Positions 39,500-48,748 of a stretch of DNA of 64,000 nt are shown in pieces (the first letter of the stretch is position 1; every line of letters begins with the position of its first letter). The DNA lies in contig NC_006177.1 in the NCBI RefSeq assembly GCF_000009905.1, positions 2,542,001-2,606,000 of the forward strand, in the 5' to 3' direction. The translations under genes and the position numbers were made by a program. Origin of the DNA: Symbiobacterium thermophilum IAM 14863 (GTDB taxonomy: Bacteria > Bacillota > Sulfobacillia > Symbiobacteriales > Symbiobacteriaceae). The notes beneath the pieces are model-generated. The model had not been told where the DNA came from and did not search any database. It saw nothing but the letters and a program-made list of their open reading frames with translations.

Positions 39500-41767
39500 T
39501 CAGTGGGAAGCCAGCAACTCCCGCACCCGCGCCACGATCTCCTCCTGGATCACCGGCCCCTTGGTCACGTGCCGGGTGGGTCCCAGCTGGAGCAGGGTCT
39601 TCTCACCCTCGGTGAGGTCCAGGGCGGTGAGGACCAGCAGCGGGATCTGCTGCGTCCAGCGCCGCTGCCGCAGCAGCCGGACCAGCTGGAAGCCGTCCAG
39701 GTTCGGCATCATCAGGTCGAGGATGAGGAGGTCCGGCCGCTCGGCCATGATCATGCGGAAGGCCTCCTGCCCGTCTTGGGCCGTGCGCACCGCATAGCCC
39801 GCCCGCTCCAGCATCACGCTGACGATGCGCCGCACGTCCGGGTCGTCGTCCACCACGAGGATGGAGGGCTGCGGCCGCTCGCCGCGCCAGGTGCCCAGCA
39901 CGGTCCGGATCGTGGCCAGCAGGTCGTTCTCGTCGATCGGCTTGGCCACGATGCCCGAAACGCCCGTGGCCACCAGTTCCGGCTCCTTGCCGGCGCCGTA
40001 GGCCGAGACCACCACCACGGGGATGTCGCGGGTGGCCGGGTCGTGCTTCAGCTGCCGGAGCACCTGCACGCCGTCGGCTCCGGGCATCATCAGGTCGAGG
40101 GTGATGACGTCCACGTGCCGGCTCCGGGCGATCTCCAGGGCCTGCTCGCCCGAGGTGGCCCCGACCGCGTGGAACCCCTCCCGCTCCAGGGCGAGCATGA
40201 TGATGCGCACGATGTCCGGATCGTCGTCCACTACCAGGACCGTCCGGCTGCCCACGGGGATGGGCGGCTCCGCGACGTGCCCGCCCGGCTCCACCGGGAT
40301 TGTGAACGAGAAGGTGGAGCCCTCGCCCAACGCGGATTCGACCCAGATCTGGCCGCCGTGCTCCTCCACGATCGCCTTGCAGATGGTGAGGCCGAGGCCG
40401 GTGCCGCCGGTCTTGCGGGAGGCCGCGTTGTCCACCCGGTAGAAGCGTTCGAAGATCAGGCCCGTCTGGTCGGCGGGGATGCCCGGGCCGCGGTCGATGA
40501 CGTCGAACCGCACCCCGTCGCCGGTCTCCCGGGCCCGGATGAGTACCTCGCTCCCCTGGGGCGAGAACTTGATGGCGTTGGAGATCAGGTTGTCCAGCAC
40601 CTGGTGCAGCCGGTCGGCGTCGGCCATCACCCGCGCCAGCCCCTCCGGCACGTCCGTCGTCAGGGTGATGTTGCGCTGCCGGGCAAAGGCGTTCATCTCC
40701 TCCACGGCTCGCCGCACCACGTCAGCGGGGCTCAGCGGCGCACGGCGGATCTCCATCTTGCCGGCCTCGATGCGGGAGATGTCCAGGATGTCGTTGATCA
40801 GCCGGATCAGCCGGTCGGTGTTGTTGCGTGCGATCGTGAGCAGCTCCCGCGCCTCCGGCGGCAGGTCGCCGGCCGCCCCGCCCAGGACCAGCCCCAGCGC
40901 GCCCTTGATGGAGGTCATCGGCGTGCGCAGCTCGTGGGAGACCGTAGCGATGAACTCCGTCTTCATCCGGTCCAGCTCGGTCTCCTTGGTGATGTCGCGG
41001 TAGACATAGATGCGGCCGAGGACGTGACCCTCCGTGTCCGTCACCGGAGCGGCGAACTCGTGGAAGACGCGGGGGCGCTGCTCCCGCGTCTCAATGACGT
41101 TGGTCTCCGGCTCGATGGGCGGCCCGCCGTTCGGGGCAGGCTGCCACTGGAAGGCGGAGACGCCCAGGGACCGCAGGGCCAGGGCGTGCAGTTCATGTAC
41201 CGATTTGCCCACGATCTGCTCCGCGGGCAGCCCCAGCATGCCGCCCGCCTGGTGGTTGGCCACCACGCAGATGCCCAGGGTGTCGACCATGATGATGGCC
41301 TCGCCCACCGAGTCCAGCAGCGCCGTGAGCCGCGTGGCCTGCGCCTGGGCCAGCTCCCGGGCGGACTGGATCTCGGCCAGGTTCTGCCGGAGCTGCTGCT
41401 CCATCGCCTTCCGCTGTGTGATGTCCCGGGCAATACCGACGTAGGCAACCACCGATCCTCCTTCGTCCACGATGCGGGTGATGGACAGGAAGGAGTACCA
41501 GAGGTTGCCGTTCTTGTGCCGGTTGATGACCTCGCCGACCCACTTGCCCTGCCGGCCCAGCTGCGTCCACATGTCGCGGAAGACCTCCGGCGGGGTGAGT
41601 CCCGAGCGTACGATATTGGTTTTTCTGCCGATCAGCTCGTCACGGCTGTAACCGGTCACCGCCTCGTACGCGGGGTTGACGTCGAGGATCACCGTGTCCT
41701 TGTCGGCGACGACGATGCCGTCGAGGCTGTGCCAGTACACTTCCCGCAGGATGTGGGTGACGTCCAA
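39500..41767 (-). CDS. PAS-PAS hybrid histidine kinase with two receiver domains
   Basis: A 755-residue protein: PAS 1 at about 1-120 (with a PAC motif GIARDITQRKAMEQQLRQN), PAS 2 at 140-265, HisKA with ATVSHELRTPMTSIKG (His near 281), HATPase with DNLISNAIKFS, DRGPGIPADQ and GGTGLGLTICKAIV, then REC1 (VLVVDDDPDIVRII, phospho-Asp in VITLDLMMPGADG) and REC2 (ILVVDDDPDVRRIV, Asp in LLILDLMMPNLDG). There is no membrane segment, so it is cytoplasmic. TTG 41767 has AAAGGAAG upstream. The separate HPt (39113) and receiver (41801) genes fit a multistep relay. Two tandem receivers on one kinase may allow two outputs or a phosphate sink. Confidence 0.94.
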   Translation of the reverse strand: MDVTHILREVYWHSLDGIVVADKDTVILDVNPAYEAVTGYSRDELIGRKTNIVRSGLTPPEVFRDMWTQLGRQGKWVGEVINRHKNGNLWYSFLSITRIVDEGGSVVAYVGIARDITQRKAMEQQLRQNLAEIQSARELAQAQATRLTALLDSVGEAIIMVDTLGICVVANHQAGGMLGLPAEQIVGKSVHELHALALRSLGVSAFQWQPAPNGGPPIEPETNVIETREQRPRVFHEFAAPVTDTEGHVLGRIYVYRDITKETELDRMKTEFIATVSHELRTPMTSIKGALGLVLGGAAGDLPPEARELLTIARNNTDRLIRLINDILDISRIEAGKMEIRRAPLSPADVVRRAVEEMNAFARQRNITLTTDVPEGLARVMADADRLHQVLDNLISNAIKFSPQGSEVLIRARETGDGVRFDVIDRGPGIPADQTGLIFERFYRVDNAASRKTGGTGLGLTICKAIVEEHGGQIWVESALGEGSTFSFTIPVEPGGHVAEPPIPVGSRTVLVVDDDPDIVRIIMLALEREGFHAVGATSGEQALEIARSRHVDVITLDLMMPGADGVQVLRQLKHDPATRDIPVVVVSAYGAGKEPELVATGVSGIVAKPIDENDLLATIRTVLGTWRGERPQPSILVVDDDPDVRRIVSVMLERAGYAVRTAQDGQEAFRMIMAERPDLLILDLMMPNLDGFQLVRLLRQRRWTQQIPLLVLTALDLTEGEKTLLQLGPTRHVTKGPVIQEEIVARVRELLASH

Positions 41768-41800
41768 ACAGAACCGCTTCCTTTCGCCCGACCGCGGGGA

Positions 41801-42172
41801 CTAGGCCCGGAGCATCGCCTCCAGCTGGTCGGACAGGGTCATCGGGTCGAAGGGCTTGACCAGATAGCCGATGGCCCCGAGCGAACGGCCCTTCTCGATC
41901 TCGGACTGCTGCGCCCGCGCGCTGAGGAAGACGATCGGGATGGAGGCGGTGGCGGGGTTGGCCTTCAGCCGCCGGCAGGTCTCATAACCGTCCATCTCTG
42001 GCATCATCACGTCCAGCAGAATCAGATCCGGCCGCTCCTGCTCCGCCTTCGCGATGCCTTCCTGCCCCCCGGAGGCGACGCTGACCTCGTGCCCGCCCTG
42101 GAACTTCAGGGAGAGCTGCACCATGCGCTGAATGTCGGGATCATCCTCGATCAGCAGGATCCGAAGTGCCAT
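41801..42172 (-). CDS. Single-domain response regulator (CheY-like)
   Basis: A 123-residue receiver: ILLIEDDPDIQRMVQ, phospho-Asp in LILLDVMMPEMDGYE, Thr/Ser in IVFLSARAQQ, Lys in LVKPFDPMTL. No output domain. First gene of the unit with the hybrid kinase, 33 bases apart, driven by the promoter at 42211-42239. ATG 42172 follows AAAGGAGGGGG. Confidence 0.95.
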   Translation of the reverse strand: MALRILLIEDDPDIQRMVQLSLKFQGGHEVSVASGGQEGIAKAEQERPDLILLDVMMPEMDGYETCRRLKANPATASIPIVFLSARAQQSEIEKGRSLGAIGYLVKPFDPMTLSDQLEAMLRA

Positions 42173-42210
42173 TCGCCCCCTCCTTTCGCCTATCGAATAT
42201 CTCTTCTCAT

Positions 42211-42239
42211 ATTGTAGGCTTACCCATCACTTGTGTCTA
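42211..42239 (-). promoter_or_regulatory. Promoter of the receiver-hybrid kinase operon
   Basis: Minus-strand TAGACA, 17-bp spacer, TACAAT, about 40 bases before the receiver gene. The remaining intergenic sequence up to 42452 shows nothing else. Confidence 0.75.
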
Positions 42240-42452
42240 CTGTCTCCAGAGTAGGCGAGGCGTGATTCGCTCGCCCAATCGTGCCAATGCGCCTCAAGGC
42301 GACGGGAATCGCCATGTGAATAGTATCACATAGGGCTCCGTCCCGCCAGAGGGAGCACCCCACATATGGCCCATCGGAGGGATATGCCGTCCGGGGCCGG
42401 GGCAGTACCCGGATGGCACTGCACAACCTGCCGGGGGCAGGGCAAATCGAAG

Positions 42453-42478
42453 ACCCCGCTGCCGGCGTGCAGCGGGGT
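42453..42478 (-). terminator. Terminator of the NTF2-like gene
   Basis: ACCCCGCTGC pairs with GCAGCGGGGT; CTTCGATTTG follows on the minus strand. Confidence 0.7.
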
Positions 42479-42505
42479 TCGCGGGTTTCGCGGCGCAGCC
42501 GCCGT

Positions 42506-42847
42506 CTAGTACCATCGCATCCGTCGGATCAGCCCGTCCCGGAAGTGGAAGATCACGCACCGGGCGCGCCGCTCGCCCTGTGCCTCCGCCGTCACCTCGG
42601 CGGCGGCCGCCGGCCCGTCGACGAGCACGTGCTCCACCCGAAAGGTGAGATCCGGGTAGGTCTGCCACAGCCAGACCAGGTAGCTGTGGACGCCCTCCTG
42701 GCCGCTGGCCGTGCGCTCGGCGGTCAGCTCCACGTCGGCGGTGAGAAGGGGTGCGACGTTGCCCGGGCAGTGGGAGTTGCACATGTGGAAGAACCGGGTC
42801 ACGGCCTCCTCGACGCGCAGGCGTTCCGTCATGACGCTCTGTGACAC
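42506..42847 (-). CDS. SnoaL/NTF2-like small protein
   Basis: A 113-residue protein from GTG 42847 (GGAGG eight bases upstream). RVEEAVTRFFHMCNSHCPGN, VAPLLTADVELTAER and YPDLTFRVEHVLVDGPAAAA follow the cone-shaped NTF2/SnoaL fold, which serves as a small-molecule binding pocket or isomerase. The ligand is unknown. Stands alone. Confidence 0.78.
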   Translation of the reverse strand: MSQSVMTERLRVEEAVTRFFHMCNSHCPGNVAPLLTADVELTAERTASGQEGVHSYLVWLWQTYPDLTFRVEHVLVDGPAAAAEVTAEAQGERRARCVIFHFRDGLIRRMRWY

Positions 42848-43030
42848 GGGCGGGTCCTCCTTTCGCCGGCGGCGGCCGAAAGCTGTGCCTGTTTTCAGCC
42901 TATCACAAATGGACGCGCAGCCATATCCGCCCTTGGTGCCATGCACCGGCACCCGCCCGTGTCATCCTCCAGGCGCTCTGGCCGCGCGGACCCGTGGCCG
43001 CCCGGCGCCGGATGCAGCCCCCGCGCCCGC

Positions 43031-44347
43031 TCAGCGCCCGCGCCGCTCCCGCAGCAGCCGGGCGAGCTCCGCCTCCCGGCCGTACCCCTTGGGCTCCCAG
43101 AAGGGGCCGTCCACGCCCTCCGGCAGGTAGCGCTGCTCCACCCAGGCGCCGGGGAAGTCGTGGGGGTATTGATATCCCTTCCCGTAACCCAGCCGCTGGT
43201 CCGAGCCGTAGCCGGTGTCCTTCAGGTGATTGGGCACCGGTGGCGTTTTCTCCCGCTCCACCACCGCCAGGGCCCGGTCGATGGCCAGGTAGGCGCTGTT
43301 GGACTTGGGCGCGCAGGCGAGGTAGACCACCGCCTCGGCCAGGGGGATGCGCCCCTCGGGCATGCCGATGAACGACACCGCGTCCGCCGCCGCCTGGGCG
43401 ATCACCAGGGCCTGGGGGTCGGCCAGGCCGATGTCCTCCGCCGCGGAGATCACCAGCCGCCGGGCGATGAACCGGGGGTCCTCGCCGGCGTAGAGCATCC
43501 GCGCCAGCCAGTAGAGCGCGGCGTCGGGATCCGAGCCCCGGATCGACTTGATCAGCGCCGAGGCCACGTGGTAGTGCTCGTCCCCGTCGTGGTCGTAGAC
43601 CACCGCCCGCTTCAGGAGGGCCTCCTCCGCCGTCTCCAGGGTCACCGTCCGGCGCCCCTGCTCGTCCGGCTGGGTGAGCAGCACCGCCAGCTCCAGGGCG
43701 TTGAGCGCGGCCCGGGCATCGCCGCCGGCCATGCGCACCAGGTGCTCCATCGCCTCGGGAGTGACCGTGGCGTTGTAGTTGCCCAGGCCCCGCCCGGGCG
43801 TGCGCAGGGCCCGGTCCAGCAGGTGGGCGATGTGCTCGTCGCTGAGCGGCTTCAGCTCGAAGATCCGGGTGCGGCTCACCAGCGGCGCGTTCACCGAGAC
43901 CAGCGGGTTCTGGGTGGTCGCGCCCACCAGCGTGATCAGCCCGTCCTCCACGTGGGGGAGCAGCGCGTCCTGCTGGTCCTTGCGCCAGCGGTGGATCTCG
44001 TCGATGAAGACGACGGTCTTCTGGCCGCGCTCCGCCAGGCGGGCGCGGGCCTCGTCGACGATGCGGCGGATGTCCTGAACGCCCGAAGTCACCGCGTTCA
44101 GCTGCTCGAAGTGGGCGTTCACGTTGCTCGCCATCAGCCGGGCGAGGGTGGTCTTGCCGGTGCCCGGCGGGCCGAAGAGGATGCAGGAGGGCAGGTGGCC
44201 TGCCTCCAGGGCCCGGCGCAGGAAGCGGCCGGGGCCCACCAGGTGCTCCTGGCCCACGAACTCATCCAGGGTCTGCGGGCGCATCCGGGCGGCCAGCGGC
44301 GCGCTTTGCGCCGCCTGCTGCGCCGCGGCCCACGAGAACAGGTCCAC
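43031..44347 (-). CDS. rarA: Replication-associated recombination ATPase RarA
   Basis: A 438-residue AAA+ ATPase of the RarA/MgsA/WRNIP1 family: RMRPQTLDEFVGQEHLVGPG, Walker A FGPPGTGKTTLARLMA, Walker B VVFIDEIHRWRKDQQDALLPHVEDG, sensor 1 VGATTQNP, and the C-terminal tetramerisation region (DAALYWLARMLYAGEDPRFIARR, then ALVIAQAAADAV). RarA acts at stalled replication forks. IHRW replaces the more common IHRF. ATG 44347 has AGGAGGTGGTCCCG upstream. Next to an RlmL-like methyltransferase on the same strand. Confidence 0.96.
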   Translation of the reverse strand: MDLFSWAAAQQAAQSAPLAARMRPQTLDEFVGQEHLVGPGRFLRRALEAGHLPSCILFGPPGTGKTTLARLMASNVNAHFEQLNAVTSGVQDIRRIVDEARARLAERGQKTVVFIDEIHRWRKDQQDALLPHVEDGLITLVGATTQNPLVSVNAPLVSRTRIFELKPLSDEHIAHLLDRALRTPGRGLGNYNATVTPEAMEHLVRMAGGDARAALNALELAVLLTQPDEQGRRTVTLETAEEALLKRAVVYDHDGDEHYHVASALIKSIRGSDPDAALYWLARMLYAGEDPRFIARRLVISAAEDIGLADPQALVIAQAAADAVSFIGMPEGRIPLAEAVVYLACAPKSNSAYLAIDRALAVVEREKTPPVPNHLKDTGYGSDQRLGYGKGYQYPHDFPGAWVEQRYLPEGVDGPFWEPKGYGREAELARLLRERRGR

Positions 44348-44362
44348 GGGACCACCTCCTGT

Positions 44363-45610
44363 TCAGCGATCATCCCCGCCCCCGGGAGCAGGGCGCGCAC
44401 GGCCCGCCCCTGGGGCAGGCCGGCCTTGGGACTCCCCGGAGGCAGGGCCGCCCCCTGTCCCCGGGACCGGACGGCCATGGTACGGCCCCTCGTACTGGTA
44501 CAGGTCGCACTCGATGCGGCCGTTGTACAGCTTGCGCTTCCGGTCGGCCCGGCGGCCGAAGTGCCGCTCGAACCCCTTGTGCGGGGTGATGACGAAGGCC
44601 GACCAGTCCTGCAGCCTCCGGACCAGGCGGCCGATGTCCCGGTACAGCGCCTCCACGGCCTCCCGCTCCCCCATCCGCTCCCCGTAGGGCGGGTTGGTGA
44701 TCAGGTAGCCGTAAGGCGCGTCCCGCCCGATCTCCTGCAGCGGCTTCCGCTCCAGCCGGACGGACCGGGAGAGCCCCGCCGCCCTGAGGTGGTGCGCGGC
44801 CAGCTCCAGTGCCCCGGGGTCAATGTCCGAGCCACGGATATCCAGCGGCCGGTCATAGTCGGCCAGGTCGAAGCCTTCCTCCCGGGCCTCGTCCCAGAGG
44901 CGCGCCGGGATGCACCCCCACGTCTCGGCGTCGAAGGACCGGTGCAGCCCGGGCGCCAGGTTGTGGCCGATCAGGGCCGCCTCGATGGGGATGGTGCCCG
45001 AGCCGCAGCAGGGGTCCAGGAGCGGCCGGTCCGGGTGCCAGCGGGAGAGCAGGACCATCGCCGCGGCCAGCGTCTCCTTGATCGGCGCCTCGGTCACCAG
45101 CTTCCGGTAGCCCCGCTTGTGCAGCCCCGGCCCGGTGGTGTCCAGAGTGACGGTCGCCACGTCCTTCAGCAGGGAGACTTCAATGCTATAACGGGCGCCG
45201 CTCTTGGGGAACCACTCCAGCGGGTACCGCTGCCGGAGCCGCTCCACCACCGCCTTCTCCGCCACCTTCTGGCAGGCGGGCACGCTGGAGAGCTGCGACT
45301 GGTGGGAGCGGCCGTTGACGATGAACCGGCCCTCGGCGGGGATCCATTCCTCCCAGGGGACGGCCCGCACGCCCTGGAAGAGTTCCTCGAAGGTGGTGGC
45401 CGGGAACGAGGCCATCTCCACCAGCACCCGGTCGGCCGTGCGCAGCCAGAGATTGGCCCGGCAGATCGCCCGCGCGTCGCCCCGGAACCGGACCCGGCCG
45501 TTCTCCACGATCTGCTGGTCGTAGCCCAGGCCCTTCAGCTCGCGCGCCACCACCGCCTCCAGCCCCATGGCGGCGGTGGCGATCAGCGTCAGCTGCTGCG
45601 TGTCGGACAT
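44363..45610 (-). CDS. THUMP-domain rRNA N2-guanine methyltransferase (RlmL/YpsC-like)
   Basis: A 415-residue enzyme: THUMP domain at about 55-165, Rossmann methyltransferase at 170-385 with DPCCGSGTIPIEAALIGHNL, GSDIDPGALELAAHHLRAAG and the catalytic motif ITNPPYGERMGER. It methylates a guanine at N2 in 23S rRNA (as the first half of RlmL does). The last 35 residues are a Gly/Pro/Arg-rich tail of low complexity. It starts 2 bases after the threonine aldolase stop. Confidence 0.92.
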   Translation of the reverse strand: MSDTQQLTLIATAAMGLEAVVARELKGLGYDQQIVENGRVRFRGDARAICRANLWLRTADRVLVEMASFPATTFEELFQGVRAVPWEEWIPAEGRFIVNGRSHQSQLSSVPACQKVAEKAVVERLRQRYPLEWFPKSGARYSIEVSLLKDVATVTLDTTGPGLHKRGYRKLVTEAPIKETLAAAMVLLSRWHPDRPLLDPCCGSGTIPIEAALIGHNLAPGLHRSFDAETWGCIPARLWDEAREEGFDLADYDRPLDIRGSDIDPGALELAAHHLRAAGLSRSVRLERKPLQEIGRDAPYGYLITNPPYGERMGEREAVEALYRDIGRLVRRLQDWSAFVITPHKGFERHFGRRADRKRKLYNGRIECDLYQYEGPYHGRPVPGTGGGPASGESQGRPAPGAGRARPAPGGGDDR

Positions 45611-45612
45611 GG

Positions 45613-46653
45613 CTAGGGCCCCGCCTTCACCGTGCGGGCGATGGCGTCGAGGGCCAGCTCCACGTCAGCCGCAGTCACGTCCTTGTGGGTGACCAGCCGG
45701 ACGCTGCGCGGCCCGGTGTCGTTGCACAGCACGCCCTGCGTCCGCAGCGCCTGCACGAAGGCGCCCGCGGTCCAGCGTTCGTCGACGATCTCCACCACGA
45801 CCATGTTGGTCTGCACCGTCTCCAGGTCCACCCGCAGGCCGGGGATCCCGGCGATCCCCTCGGCCAGCCGGCGGGCGTTGGCGTGGTCGTCGGCCAGCCG
45901 GTCGATCATCATCTCCAGCGCGACCAGCCCGGCCGCCGCCAGGACACCGGCCTGGCGCATGCCGCCGCCCAGGAGCTTCCGGTAGCGGCGGGCCTCGGCG
46001 ATGAACTCCCTGCTGCCCACGAGCAGCGAGCCCACCGGGGCCGCGAGCCCCTTGGAGAGACAGAACATCACCGAATCCACCGGGGCGACCAGCTCGGCCG
46101 CGGGCCGCCCCAGGGCCACGGCCGCGTTGAAGATGCGGGCGCCGTCCATGTGCACCGGGATGCCGTGCCGGTGGGCGACCGCGGCGACGGCCGCCACGTT
46201 CTCGGGGGGAAGCACACAACCGCCCGAGCGGTTGTGGGTGTTCTCGACGCAGACCAGCCCGGTGCGGGGGAAGTGGACGTTGTCCGCCCGGATGGCCGCC
46301 TCCACCGCGGCCGGGTCCATCGCGCCCCGCACGCCGGGGATGGTCTTCACCTGGCAGCTCGACAGGGCGGCGATCCCGCCGACCTCGTACAGGTAGACGT
46401 GGCTCTCGGCCTCGACGATGACCTCCTGGCCCCGGCGCGTATGGGTGAGCACCGCCACCTGGTTGCCCATCGTGCCGCTGGGCACGAACAGCGCCGCCTC
46501 CTTCCCCAGGAGCTCCGCGGCCCGCTCCTCCAGCCGGTTGATCGTCGGGTCCTCGCCGTACACATCGTCGCCGACTTCCGCCTCGTACATCGCCCGCCGC
46601 ATCTCCGGCGTGGGCTTGGTTACGGTGTCGCTTCGCAGGTCGATTGCCCGCAT
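45613..46653 (-). CDS. Low-specificity L-threonine aldolase
   Basis: A 346-residue fold-type I PLP enzyme: [56 protein letters not shown] and the PLP lysine in [20 protein letters not shown]. It cleaves L-threonine or allo-threonine to glycine and acetaldehyde. The start ATG 46653 follows GGGATGGGGCG. Probably cotranscribed with the rRNA methyltransferase. Confidence 0.95.
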   Translation of the reverse strand: MRAIDLRSDTVTKPTPEMRRAMYEAEVGDDVYGEDPTINRLEERAAELLGKEAALFVPSGTMGNQVAVLTHTRRGQEVIVEAESHVYLYEVGGIAALSSCQVKTIPGVRGAMDPAAVEAAIRADNVHFPRTGLVCVENTHNRSGGCVLPPENVAAVAAVAHRHGIPVHMDGARIFNAAVALGRPAAELVAPVDSVMFCLSKGLAAPVGSLLVGSREFIAEARRYRKLLGGGMRQAGVLAAAGLVALEMMIDRLADDHANARRLAEGIAGIPGLRVDLETVQTNMVVVEIVDERWTAGAFVQALRTQGVLCNDTGPRSVRLVTHKDVTAADVELALDAIARTVKAGP

Positions 46654-46680
46654 GTTCTTCGCCCCATCCCTTCAAGTGTG

Positions 46681-46712
46681 AAAACGAGCGACCCGCCAGG
46701 GGTCGCCCGCTC
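46681..46712 (-). terminator. trxA terminator
   Basis: GAGCGACCC pairs with GGGTCGCCCGCTC (one bulge), followed on the minus strand by GTTTTCACACTT. Confidence 0.85.
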
Positions 46713-46718
46713 CGTCAT

Positions 46719-47066
46719 CTAGGCCTGGGCCAGAGCCCGGTCGATCTTGGCGGCCAGCTCCTTCTTGGGCTGGAAGCCGACGATCCGCTCCACCGGCTCC
46801 CCGTTCTTGAACAGGATCAGCGTCGGAATCGACATCACGCCGTACCGGGCGGCCAGATCGTTATTTTCATCGACATTGAGCTTACCGACCTTCATGCGGC
46901 CTTCATAGTCTGCCGCGATCTCCTCGACCACAGGCGCGATCATCCGGCACGGGCCGCACCAGACGGCCCAGAAGTCCACCAGCACGGGCAGCGAAGACTG
47001 CTCCACCTCCGCGGCCCAGTTGCTGGCCGACAGCGTGACGACCTTGTCGCCGGCCACTTTCTGCAT
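46719..47066 (-). CDS. trxA: Thioredoxin
   Basis: A 115-residue thioredoxin: [20 protein letters not shown] holds the WCGPC redox site, [20 protein letters not shown] the cis-Pro loop. General protein disulfide reductase in the cytoplasm. ATG 47066 has AAAGGAGGATGC upstream; promoter at 47103-47132 and its own terminator make it monocistronic. Confidence 0.97.
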   Translation of the reverse strand: MQKVAGDKVVTLSASNWAAEVEQSSLPVLVDFWAVWCGPCRMIAPVVEEIAADYEGRMKVGKLNVDENNDLAARYGVMSIPTLILFKNGEPVERIVGFQPKKELAAKIDRALAQA

Positions 47067-47102
47067 CCTCCTTTACGTATATGCACCCAACTGACAGCCC
47101 CT

Positions 47103-47132
47103 ATTCTAACCAATCGCGAAGTAAGCTGTAAA
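47103..47132 (-). promoter_or_regulatory. trxA promoter
   Basis: Minus-strand TTTACA, 18-bp spacer, TAGAAT, about 35 bases before the trxA start. Between here and 47329 no other signal is seen. Confidence 0.72.
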
Positions 47133-47329
47133 GGCAGCGCGGGTGAGCCGCAGCGACGGGGCCATCCGATCTGGCATCCCGACGGGCGGCACGCGCTGCT
47201 CCAAGGGGGCCTTCGAGGAAGCATCACGCGCCTGTTGGTCAGAAGTGGAGGGCAGGTGCGCTGACCCGCAGGCCAACGCCACAGGCAGCGCACGGACGCG
47301 GCCGATCCCGCGTCTGCGCCGTGCGATCG

Positions 47330-47363
47330 AAAAAGGGCGACGTCCCTCGCGGAACGCCGCCCT
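47330..47363 (-). terminator. Terminator of the candidate small RNA
   Basis: Minus-strand AGGGCGGCGTTCC and GGGACGTCGCCCT pair and are followed by TTTTTC. Confidence 0.8.
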
Positions 47364-47589
47364 GTGGTCAGCATACCCCACCATGCCGTGTGCCCGGTAG
47401 AACAATGAACCTGCTCTCCACAGGTGGGTGCCCGCTCCGCTGCTTTCTGAGTCCCCTGACCACGGCCGTGCCGGGGGGGCGTTCAGGCCACATCGGAATA
47501 AAGGCTCCCTTTCTTGAATGTGTTAGGTCATTTCTTACCGGTGATCACGCACATGGTCGGGAGCGCCCTTAGCTTGTGTGCTCTCCCCG
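47330..47589 (-). ncRNA. Candidate structured small RNA of about 260 nt
   Basis: It lies between the Hsp20 terminator and trxA. A promoter (47596-47624) and an intrinsic terminator (47330-47363) bracket it on the minus strand, and no convincing reading frame is inside. Local hairpins are visible, such as ACCTG-tggagag-CAGGT and GCAT-n-GTATGC. It lacks the features of tmRNA, SRP RNA and RNase P RNA; a 6S-type RNA was considered, but the end-to-end pairing was not found. Unclassified. Confidence 0.5.
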
Positions 47590-47595
47590 GTTCTC

Positions 47596-47624
47596 ATGAT
47601 ACTGCTGCGCGATGGGGAACACAA
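47596..47624 (-). promoter_or_regulatory. Promoter of the candidate small RNA
   Basis: Minus-strand TTGTGT, 17-bp spacer, TATCAT, located right after the Hsp20 terminator. Confidence 0.55.
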
Positions 47625-47636
47625 GACTTGACAACC

Positions 47637-47663
47637 GAAAACCCCGGCGTTCGGCCGGGGTTC
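47637..47663 (-). terminator. Hsp20 gene terminator
   Basis: AACCCCGGC pairs with GCCGGGGTT, followed on the minus strand by TTTTCGGTTG; it overlaps the stop codon. Confidence 0.85.
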
Positions 47664-48012
47664 ACGCTTTCTGCAGCCGCACCTCCAGTTCGTCGTCGGA
47701 ACGCCACCTGACCGATGCAGCGCCGGGCACGACCAGGCAGGGGAGGCCGAAGGTGCGGCGCACGGCGCTCATCGACGAGCTGGCGCGGAAGTAGCCCCGA
47801 GCCTCCACCCGCTCCTCGTGGGTGCGGTAGCCGGACACGGAGACCGCCGTCGGCCCGACCTCCACCCGGATGGACTTGGGGTCGAGGCCGGCGGTACGGA
47901 ACCGGAGCGTGAGAAAGCGCTCGTCCTCCCCCCACTGCGGGGTGAGCTGCGATCCGTCGTCCGGCGCGGGCCAGGGCGGGCTGAGCATGAGGTCCAGCAG
48001 CGAACGATACAT
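47662..48012 (-). CDS. Small heat-shock protein (Hsp20/alpha-crystallin)
   Basis: A 116-residue protein with the alpha-crystallin beta-sandwich: DERFLTLRFRTAGLDPKSIR, VEVGPTAVSVSGYRTHEERV, ASSSMSAVRRTFGLPCLVVP. The classical C-terminal I-x-I motif is missing, so oligomer assembly may differ. ATG 48012 follows GGGGGTGAACGGC. ATP-independent holdase; divergent from the DoxX gene. Confidence 0.82.
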   Translation of the reverse strand: MYRSLLDLMLSPPWPAPDDGSQLTPQWGEDERFLTLRFRTAGLDPKSIRVEVGPTAVSVSGYRTHEERVEARGYFRASSSMSAVRRTFGLPCLVVPGAASVRWRSDDELEVRLQKA

Positions 48013-48150
48013 GCCGTTCACCCCCGTTGGTCCATCCTATGCGGCAGGGACGCGCCTGAACGCCATCAGAAGGAAGTCCGGGATCATACAATGAAATGAG
48101 TTTTAGGTACTTTTACTTTGAGAAAGCCAAATTTATGGAGGAGGATTATC

Positions 48151-48747
48151 ATGGCAGCGCGGACGATTCAGGATCCCCCGTTTGCGCGGTTCCTCTTTGA
48201 CAACACGTCCTCGTCCTGGATCTGGCTGCTCGCCCGCCTCTACCTGGGGTGGCAGTGGCTGCAGGCCGGGTGGCACAAGGTGACCGACCCGGCCTGGATG
48301 AACGGGGGCACCGCCCTGCAGGGGTTCTGGGCCCGCGCCGTGGCGGTGCCCGACCCGCCCGCCAAGCCGGCCATCACCTACGGCTGGTACCGGGAGTTCC
48401 TCACCTTCCTGCTGGAGGGCGGCCATTACACCTGGTTTGCGAAGCTGATCGCCGTGGGCGAGGTGCTGATCGGGGCGGCGCTCATCCTGGGGCTGCTCAC
48501 GGGGTTCGCGGCCTTCGCGGGCGCCTTCCTCAACTTCAACTTCATGCTGGCCGGCACCGCCAGCACCAACCCGGTGCTCTTCACCCTGGCCATCCTGCTG
48601 CTGATGGCCTGGAAGGTCGCCGGCTACTGGGGTGTGGACCGCTGGCTGCTGCCCGCCCTGGGCACGCCGTGGGACCGGCGGCCCGCAGCCCCCGAACGGT
48701 TCGAACCCGAGCCGGTGTCACCGGCGGATGAACGACCGCGGGTGTGA
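48151..48747 (+). CDS. DoxX/DoxD-family membrane protein
   Basis: A 198-residue protein with four membrane helices: WIWLLARLYLGWQWLQAGWH, then AKLIAVGEVLIGAALILGLL, GAFLNFNFMLAGTASTNPVL and LFTLAILLLMAWKVAGYWGV. The NFNFMLAGTASTNPV stretch is typical of the DoxD-like subgroup, related to the small subunit of thiosulfate:quinone oxidoreductase. ATG 48151 has GGAGGAGGATTATC. Monocistronic with a terminator. Confidence 0.9.
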   Translation: MAARTIQDPPFARFLFDNTSSSWIWLLARLYLGWQWLQAGWHKVTDPAWMNGGTALQGFWARAVAVPDPPAKPAITYGWYREFLTFLLEGGHYTWFAKLIAVGEVLIGAALILGLLTGFAAFAGAFLNFNFMLAGTASTNPVLFTLAILLLMAWKVAGYWGVDRWLLPALGTPWDRRPAAPERFEPEPVSPADERPRV

Positions 48748-48748
48748 C

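Noticed and set aside
47330-47589. tmRNA, SRP RNA or confident 6S RNA
   Set aside because: No tRNA-like 3' end, no SRP loop motif, and the long end-to-end stem of 6S RNA was not found.
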